Source of the DNA: Melieria omissa
Taxonomy: Eukaryota; Arthropoda; Insecta; Diptera; Ulidiidae
Assembly: GCA_963971225.1 (NCBI GenBank)
Contig: OZ020269.1
Location: 31,393,264 to 31,457,263, forward strand
Direction: 5' to 3'
Length of the DNA: 64,000 nucleotides
The notes under the pieces are model-generated. The model made no database searches, was not told the DNA's origin, and worked only from the letters and a program-made list of their open reading frames with translations. The translations under genes and the position numbers were made by a program. The stretch's first letter is position 1; each line of letters begins with the position of its first letter. Shown piece after piece: positions 56,508 to 64,000 of the stretch.

Positions 56508-58092
56508 CCTCATCCGACGTTCAAAAAAACTCACACATAAGATGTTCGGGTGATATTTCACCCATATGGTACATTGCATTGTTTTTATGAATTTTTTGAC
56601 CAATTATAATAAAAAATAATTTCTTATCTTTAATCTGTATTATCTTTGTTATCTTACAGATAAATAAGTTAACAAATTTTTCTATATTTGTTGGCAATTA
56701 GGGCAACTAGGTTAGATTAGGTTATTGTGGCTGCCTCTGTAAGAGAAACACTCGGAGGCCTATTATGAGACCCGTTGTGATATACGACAAATTTCACCCG
56801 TTTTTAAATGTGTATGTAATACTGTTTTTCGACCATATGTTTCAGCACTCATTTCAATCGGATGGGGAAAGGGGGCAAGGAAGGGCAGTAGTTAACTAAA
56901 ACTTTGTGTTCACCACAAGTATATGTTTTTTCAAGAATTGCAAGCAGAATATGCCTTTCGATCGTTTTTGATACAAAATTAGCTATCTTCCAATAGTTCT
57001 TTTACTTTTTTACGCTCTGATTTTCTGACAATGTTTGAAAAAAATGGCTGTATTGAAATAAGAAGTCAGCATGAAGATTTTCCTTTCGCTACTACGCTCT
57101 ACGCAAAACCTTTAGCTTTACTAAACTCAACTAAGTTTTCAAGAAAAATTCGCCACTTGTACTTGATCCAGATGGAATCGACAGCAATTGGTTTTTCGCT
57201 TGACGGTATAATTAGTGAAGAATCAATTGGTCTTAAGTGTCAACTACTGCTTTTGATTTATTGTAAACGATATAATTTCGGGTAATTTTTTGTCACCCAC
57301 ATATCCTGGTTATGATGAAAAGTGCTCAAATCTTCTTCTCGTTAACTTAGTGTGTCCTTTTCATAGGACGTACATAGCATTTTTTTCATATATCTCTTAT
57401 GGGTGTTAGCGAGCTTCATTCTTGATTACAATCGTTACATTCTTGGCGAATGGTTTTGTCACCGATAGAACGAAAAATTGGTCTGCCTGTTATGTAACTC
57501 TACAGATTATCAAGAGATTTTCCATTCGACTTATAAACACCACTCAAAATTGAAATACCAAACTATGCCTGAATATCAGCAACGCTGATCTATGCACTGC
57601 CAAAAACGCCCAAACCTTCAACATTAGTTTTGTCAGTTACTATCTTTAACATTGGTCTTCATTAGCATCTTTTATTACTGACACACGACTTCAAGCATAA
57701 CGAGTTATACCAACTTTAGTTGAAATAAAATAATTGGCTCGTACTTTTCCTTTGAGTTCAGGAGGCCCATTGATCCACAAAAAGGTTTTGCCTATAAAAG
57801 CAGTTCAAAACTTTCAATCCAGTGACGTAATTTTATGGCATTTTCTGTATGTGTTGCGCTGAATTTCCATACAATTTGTAAATGGGTGAAATATCACCCG
57901 AACGTCGCTCACGTAACTTTTTTTGTAATCACCGTTATAATCAAATAATCAATATGTTGTAGATAAATTCTAAAACTTATATTGGTTTGCTACAAATACA
58001 AGAAACCTTAATCATTTTGATAAATATATAAGAAAGTTATAGCATCTCAAAGTTGAAAATGGGTGAAAAATCACCCGAACGACGGATTAGGG
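56508..58092 (-). mobile_element. piggyBac-like element, copy B (inactive)
   Basis: TTAA at 56,504-56,507 and 58,093-58,096 brackets an element that is the reverse complement of copy A almost throughout: ends CCCTCATCCGACGTTC and CGACGGATTAGGG, and subterminal GGGTGATATTTCACCC palindromes near 56,546, 57,882 and 58,060. At about 57,225-57,285 the minus strand keeps the piggyBac FYN-SK-VVDT block, with a one-base deletion and the same in-frame TAA as copy A. The nested CCTAA-tailed segment is also shared (56,709-56,800). Confidence 0.9.
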
Positions 58093-58096
58093 TTAA

Positions 58097-58720
58097 AACA
58101 GAATAAAAAACAATAAGAAGAACAAGAATAGAAAACAGAAAAAGAACAAGAACAACAAAAAGAATAAGATCAAGAAAAAGAACAAGAAAAACAAAGAATG
58201 AAGCGAAAAAACAAGAATAAAATCAAGAAGACGAATAAGAGCAAGAAAAGGAACAACTACAAAAAGGAAACAAGAGTAAGACCAACAAGAAGAGGAACTG
58301 GAACAAGAAAATTAAAAAATCAAAACAACAAAACCAAGAGCAAGAATTAGACAAGGAAAGGAACATAAAATATTAAATAAAAGAAGGAAATGACAGAGAA
58401 TAACATTCCGAAAGGCCAAGAAGATCTAGGAAAAAGGAAACATGAAAAATAAGATGAGAAAGAAGAGAAAAAAGAGAAAAAAAGAGAAAAAAAGACAGAG
58501 AAAAGAAAAAGAACAAGAAGAGTAGAAGAACTGAGAAAACAAGAAACGGAACAAAAAAATTAGAAAGCAGAAGAATGCAAAGAGGAACAATTAGAACAAA
58601 AAACAAAGAATAAGAACTACTATTTATGATAAACTTAAGAAGAAGGAAGATGAGCAAAACAAAAACAATGAGAAAAATTCACAGCCACATAGAAGTAGAA
58701 CAAGAAAATTAACAATAATA
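58097..58720. repeat. Purine-rich degenerate tract (right half)
   Basis: Long runs of AAGAACAAGAA-type sequence on the plus strand. The minus-strand frame (phenylalanine/leucine-rich, 58,657-58,373) is an artefact. It matches the composition of 56,161-56,503. Confidence 0.75.
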
Positions 58721-60488
58721 ACAACAACAGCACCATTCAGTTAAATGCCAACATAATCGAATATTTGAGAAATGTTTTCTATTAAAATAAATGTTGCGCG
58801 TGCCAACAAATCTTCCGCAATACCAACAACAACAACTATTACTTGTTAGTTATCGTTGGAAAAATCGAAACCAACTGGCAGATTGGTCCTGTGAGACTCT
58901 GTTGTGAGTTGTTATCGAATCACGAAATAAAGGAAAAACAAATTCGCAATGAAAGCACAAAAGCGCAAAAGAAGTGACGAAAAGTCAGTTTCCACAAAAT
59001 GTACGTTCACGTGCGCGCAATAAAAACGAAGAGGCGAACACTGTTCGGGCACAATGCTTGATGAGTTGGCGCTGAAAAAAGAGTCGAGAGGTGAATGGGC
59101 GAGGGCAACTGGGTAAATGGAAAATTGAGAGGAAATTCGCTCTAAACTAAAATGGAAATTCTATTCTATTCTATTCTCGTTTGTTTTGTTTGTTGTATTA
59201 CGTTTCGGTGCAAAGCCATTGCGGGGCAATTAAGAAAAATGGCAGAAATGTAGAAAAAAAAATGTTTGCACCTGCAATGCCGCATGCGCTGCCCTCACCA
59301 CCTTTGCCCCCCGCGCTACACAAGTGAATAGTGAAGGTTATTTTCAGGCAGAACGCACGCACACACACACACGCACGCACACGAGCTCAATGCAAATGGC
59401 CGCTTGTGAATACAGACAACGCACACAAAGGCAAACAAACACAAAGTTAATTTCCCAGGAAACGTGGGGTTAAGGGCGAGAGCCATGAATAGAAAACTGT
59501 GCGAGCACATTTCAGCGCCGAACCAATGCCAGTGTGCTTTGTGAATGTACACACACACATAAACACAATACATGTGAGTGTGTGTGTGTGCATTGCATGT
59601 GCGTGGCTATGTTCAGGCGAGCGGATATGCATCAACCCACACGCCCACTTAGGTAGTTGTGTCTGTGTGCGTGTGTGTGTGTGTGTGTGTGCTGACTGGT
59701 AATGCTATCTGGGGAACTGTTAGCGTGCAGCAAAAAACGACATTGGGCCGCACGGCAACGCTCGAATTAAATCAAATAAAAACTTTTAATAGAGAAATAA
59801 AGTCGAAATGCTGAAGGGGCTGTAAAATTTACGATTTCACCGACTATAAGTAAATTTCTCTGTGGGGAAATGCGAATGCATGTCGGAGAAAATTAATTTC
59901 CTTACATAAAATGCACGCTTTGGAAATTTCCACGCACTTCATTTGCTTTTGTAAGTGTCTGTGTGTGTGTGTTGTTTCGATGGGTTTAGTTACTTCTACA
60001 AAATTAGCAACGCTTGTGAGGACTTTTCCAGAGCGTAGTTTGTCTCGCAGTTTAAGTTGTTACGAAAAACGTTTTTTGGAAAATTTGGTAGAGTTGCTGA
60101 ATTGAATTATGAACAAATTTTCACAATTGAATTAAATTTGAGTGAAATAAAGTGTAGGAAAATAAATGAAATGAATAAAAAAGTAAATTAAACAAATCAC
60201 GGAAATCAATGAAATGAATAATAATAATAATAACAAATGAACTATAAATGAAGAATAAACAAATGAACTAATAAAATGAAACAAATAAAGAAAATGTTTT
60301 AATGTTTTTTTTATTGACTGTAATTATCAATAATTAGCTGCATAATTAATTATTGTTGATGGTAGTCGAAACCATAAATGAAATACATAAACAAAGTAGG
60401 TTGAATAAATAACAACTTTGATATGACACATGACAAATTATTTATTGATTACAATTGGCCACATTATTATAATGCATAGTAATACATA
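58721..60488. other. Non-coding DNA with CA/GT microsatellites
   Basis: (AC)n at 59,357-59,375 and 59,551-59,562, and (GT)n at 59,577-59,590, 59,668-59,692 and 59,958-59,972. The TTCTATTCTATTCTA repeat at 59,159-59,175 is short. No supported gene. Confidence 0.5.
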
Positions 60489-61757
60489 CATAGTGTGACA
60501 ATTATGTATTAAGAATGCCTCTAGAGAACACAATTAAAACACGATTTCTGTTAATTTTTCGGTATATTTATTCGAAATATTCTCCTCCTGATTCAATACA
60601 CTTGTTACATCGATTTAATAGTGATTCAAATGCGTGTTCCAGCTCATTGTTCGGAATTTCCTCCAGTGCCCTCTTCGACGCCCGTTGTATGGTCTGAATG
60701 TCATCCAAAAAGCATCCTTTCAACTTCAATTTCAGTTTCGAGAACAAAGAGAAGTCGCACGGTGTCAAATCAGGTGAATACGGCGTATGATTCAACACAC
60801 AGACCTGATTCCGAGCCAAAAATTTACGAACAATGAGTGCTGTGTGACTCGGTGCATTATCGTGCAACAGAGACCACCTTTTTGGATCGCGGTATTCTGG
60901 TCGAATACGATGGATTTTGGCCATCAAACGCTTCAAAACTTCGAGGTAATATGCGGCAGTAACTGTTTGACCAGTTGGAACAAATTCTTTGTGGATAATT
61001 TCTTTGCTATCGAAGAATGTGATGTACATTTGCTTGTCGTAAGTTTTTTGATTTTCATTCCGCACTTTGACGCTTGGTTTCTGGATCGTATTGGACACAC
61101 CATGTTTCATCAACCGTAACAATTGTTTTCAGGAAGTTTGCATCATTTTCTGGGGCTTCAACGATGTCTCTAGAATGACTGACTCTCATTAATTTTTGCT
61201 CCTCGTTCAATGTGTGTGGAACAAATTTTGCGCAGACCTTTGTTTTGCACAAATCCTCGTGAAGAATGAGTCGGATAGTTTCTATGTTGATGTTTAAGGT
61301 CCCTCTTCCATCATTTTCAGTGAAGCATTGCGGTCTTTTGCAATAAAATCACGAACTTTCTGGATCATTTCCGGCGTCCGAACTGAAATTGGCCTTCCTT
61401 CTTTTATTTCATCTTCCAGCGACTCTTTGCCATCCACAAAACGTTTATGCCATAAGAAAACATTTGATCTGGATAAACAAGCATCGCCATACGCTTGCTG
61501 CATCATTCGGAATGTTTCTGATGCGCTTTTACCAATTTTTGCGTGGAATTTAATGACCGTTCTTAGCTCCATGTTAAAATTTCAACATCAAACGAAAACG
61601 TGTTTTGCAAAATGAATTTTAATAAATATTAAATGTCAACCAAATGTCATGAAATTGACAGTTAGTAGAGAAAGGTTGAAGCATGTGCTCGCACATAGAT
61701 GGCACGCTTGGTTGCTGAGATATGGTTCGAGTCTTAATACATAATTGTCGCACTGTG
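60489..61757 (-). mobile_element. Near full-length mariner element with two frameshifts
   Basis: Length 1,269 bp, close to a typical mariner. It is flanked by TA (60,487-60,488 and 61,758-61,759). The 26-bp terminal inverted repeats CATAGTGTGACAATTATGTA... and CACAGTGCGACAATTATGTA... differ at two positions. The transposase reads on the minus strand. The ends appear mobilisable by a related transposase; the coding sequence is broken. Confidence 0.95.
60568..61572 (-). pseudogene. mariner (DD34D) transposase, frameshifted
   Basis: It starts MELRTVIKFHAKIGKSASET at 61,572, with the N-terminal helix-turn-helix region (SRSNVFLWHKRFVDGKESLE, EGRPISVRT). It shifts frame near 61,300 (after LKMMEE; the match resumes at LNINIETIRLILHEDL). 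The second part holds VTVDETWCVQYDPETKRQSAE (first aspartate), then TGA where W is expected at about 61,057, and a second frame change near 61,030. The third part is intact to the stop at 60,568: FFDSKEIIHKEFVPTGQTV, LLHDNAPSHTA (second aspartate), YSPDLTPCDFSLF (third aspartate, 34 residues after the second), and a tail ending CIESGGEYFE. All three catalytic aspartates survive in the DNA but not in one frame. Confidence 0.93.
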
Positions 61758-61759
61758 TA

Positions 61760-63509
61760 TTTGGAATTAATTGATCATAAAAATTAAAACAAAAAATAAA
61801 TTAGTGGATCAATTGTAGTCTAACGTTTCATTAAAAAACCAAATATTAAAATAAACTAATAACATCCGGCAGCCACAATTTGTCCTGTGATTTCAATTTT
61901 TATTTGAATTATGCCCAAAATTAAAACAACACAAACTGAAGACAAAAACACGAAGCATTTTGATTATTGCTACACTTTTGATCCGTAGTTTTAAGACTTT
62001 TATAAGCATCTACAAGTTTTCACATAAAGCTTGCAAGGATTTGCGCTCTTCGCGCATCCAATTTATTGCACTTTTAACGTGGCGGCCCATAAAACGGCGG
62101 CAGCGGGCCAGCTGCACCATGCCAGCGCCGTGATAAGCGCAACCCTAATAATACGTTGTCGTTGTGTGTCATCGCAGGTTTAACATAATTCTCGAAAATT
62201 TCTTAAAAATAAGCGCATTTTCCCTCGACACACACACACAATGAATGCTAACTTTTATTATTTCCGTTTATTGTAGTTTGGCAATTTCGCATTGTTTATC
62301 CCTTGTAAGGATGTAACAAATATACATATTCGTGCCAATTCTCGTTTACTGTTGACGTCGTTGTTGTTGTTGTTGTTCATATTATTGCTGCCAATGCTAC
62401 TTTGTTTCCTTTTCGGCTGCTTGGGTTCGGTTGCGTGCTTTATTTCTCACTGCTGCTGCTGTTCGTGTTGTTGTTGTTGCTGTCCTTTTTGTATATTTTT
62501 TGTTTGCTCATTTTGTGTGTCAATTGGGAGTGTTTTCGTTCTTGTGCTCATTTTCTTTGTGTATGTATGTGTGTGTTTGCCTATGTATTTTTGTGTACTT
62601 ATTTGTTTGCTTATATTTTTTTTGTTGTTGTGGTTTTTTCTCCGTTTCATTTGTGCAGGAAATTGTAATATTTCTGAAATTTATTTTTATTAAGCATTGT
62701 AATAAATGTTTGCGTTGGGATTATGCTAGGCAGTTGATTGCGCAGTTTGACATTTTTTGTGCTTTATGAAATGCTTTCCGCCTTTATGCGGAGCTTAGTC
62801 GAAATTGCCAACGTGGCGCAGCTAAGCGTGCTGGAGCTTAATTTTACAATCTCGTATCGTGCAATTTCGAAAAGATTTCCGCTTTAATTATTATTAAAAT
62901 GCTGCCACTCCACCAATTGTGTGTTAATTCCCCTTGACATTTGTATAGGAAATTAAAATTTAAAAAAATTCATGACGTGAGTGTTATCAGAGGCCAAACC
63001 AATCGACTGGTATTGGTCAGGAGAAGTCAGTATTAACCGAAACAGTTGCAATTGGTGGGCGGTGAAATATTTTAAAACACAGACATTGACAATTGAAAAA
63101 ACATGTGAAGGTCTTACGATGTTTAGGCCTTATATCCCCTCTGTATAAACTGTTCGATCCCTCGAATCCTCTGTTTGAAATTCATATGTTTGAAATTTGA
63201 ATTGAAATATTTTTTTCATTCCTTAATAAACTTCGTCCTGTGTACACCACAGTATTTTGTTTCTCACTTCACTACAATCAACATCCAACAATGAGTCAGT
63301 CGGTGTCCTCTGTGACAGACAGTATCATTGAAAGCTCTAAAGACTTTTTGGATCAGAGATTTGGGGCTTCAAACCGCCCAAACACAAAACTTGTCTGGTA
63401 AAGAAAATAGTTTGAATGGTATTCAGTTCAAAGGTTGTACGCAAACCACCCCAAATTGAAATACTGTGAACGCCACTTGTGTGGATCGTGTCGAAACAAG
63501 CTTCCTTCT
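61760..63509. other. Non-coding DNA
   Basis: 62,075-62,150 is a GC-rich patch (GGCGGCAGCGGGCCAGCTGC). 62,350-62,640 is TTG/TTT-rich, producing leucine/cysteine/phenylalanine-rich frames that are artefacts. The rest is AT-rich. No gene. Confidence 0.5.
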
Positions 63510-63760
63510 GCTACCTTAGGTTTGGTTGGAGTGCAACCTTCTATGTGAAAAGCTCACCTTAACACAACTAATGGCTCGTTGTGATACCACAGTGGATGAC
63601 GCGACGCCCCTTTACAGCGCTGGGAACCTGGCTGGGTATATCTCTGATATTTAGAGGTGATAGTTCGGTTAAGCTAATGAAGAAATCTGAGCGGAGACAT
63701 GTCCTTCCTCATCCTTTGGCTAATGAGGAACACTGACTGTTGAATAAGAGAAGAGAGGAG
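63510..63760 (-). pseudogene. 3' end of an RNase H-type non-LTR retrotransposon
   Basis: Homologous to the 17-kb relic. Both carry GTTGTGATACCACAGTG and a TGTGAAAA-GCTCAC block. The minus strand retains pieces such as ISEIYPARFPAL (compare NIRDIARLSWNL at 17 kb) before the 3' UTR and an AACCAAACCTAAGG tail. Stops and shifts interrupt it, and the zinc-finger-like part is no longer recognisable. Confidence 0.7.
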
Positions 63761-64000
63761 AAGAACTGCTACCTTAAGCTCACTTAAACACGAAGGAATG
63801 GATCGTTTTATACTACCGCTAGAACCACGAGGACTCGAGTGTAAAAATTTCCATCTTTCTGATAACCAGAGTAGAAACCTCAATCAGGCTCTCAATTTTT
63901 GTTTAATACAAAAGATGATCATTCTAAAAAAAAGCATTCATTTAATGCATTCTTAGTATCACCGAATTATTGACGAAAATTTCTCAAAATTTGACTTAAA

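Noticed and set aside
62292..62693. Leucine/cysteine-rich plus-strand frame of 133 codons
   Set aside because: Explained by TTG/TGC/TTT low-complexity sequence; overlapping frames are equally open.

Overview
The window looks like non-coding DNA from a higher fly, most likely a tephritid fruit fly. The base composition is AT-rich with many (CA)n, (CAA)n and (TTG)n runs. The mobile elements are the usual dipteran mix: mariner/Tc1, TTAA-target piggyBac-like elements, and CR1/Jockey-type and RNase H-bearing non-LTR retrotransposons. The tephritid assignment is an inference from this mix; no complete host gene is present to confirm it.

The one convincing host feature is on the minus strand near the left end. 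A promoter/leader at about 6,201 leads into a first coding exon (5,989-5,842) that encodes a signal-peptide-like segment and ends in a consensus CAG/GTGAGT donor in phase 1. The rest of that gene should lie leftwards, so 1-5,841 is probably its first intron. The other 57 kb would then be upstream DNA or another gene's intron.

Layout, left to right: a 243-bp tandem duplication (1.3-1.8 kb); a non-LTR 3' relic (3.9-4.5 kb); a TTAA MITE (4.5-5.0 kb); exon 1 and promoter (5.8-6.2 kb); a second non-LTR relic (8.6 kb); GC-richer DNA (9-10.3 kb); piggyBac-like copy A (11.9-13.5 kb); a small TTAA MITE (15.3 kb); a non-LTR tail (17 kb); a decayed Tc1/mariner copy (18.8-19.5 kb); a 1.9-kb pure AATTC satellite (19.5-21.4 kb); MITE copy 2 (21.5-22.0 kb); a tandem array of about 330-bp units broken by two insertions (24.2-27.1 kb); an internally deleted mariner whose left inverted repeat is split by a TTAA MITE (27.1-28.3 kb); hairpin repeats (31.9 and 32.6 kb); a 5'-truncated CR1/Jockey-type element with poly(A) (37.6-39.1 kb); a repeat ending in (CCTAA)n (43 kb); mariner and non-LTR relics (46.7-50 kb); a 142-bp inverted repeat (53.6 kb); a mariner relic (54.3 kb); a long purine-strand AAAAG/AAAAT tract (55.7-56.2 kb) followed by piggyBac-like copy B in the opposite orientation to A (56.5-58.1 kb); a nearly complete but frameshifted mariner with intact ends (60.5-61.8 kb); and a last non-LTR tail (63.5 kb).

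None of the elements looks autonomous. The coding remains are broken, internally deleted or 5'-truncated, apart from the clean but truncated reverse transcriptase at 37.6 kb. The window is therefore best read as the first exon of a secreted or membrane protein gene set in transposon-rich flanking DNA. I found no rRNA, tRNA, CRISPR array or viral gene.
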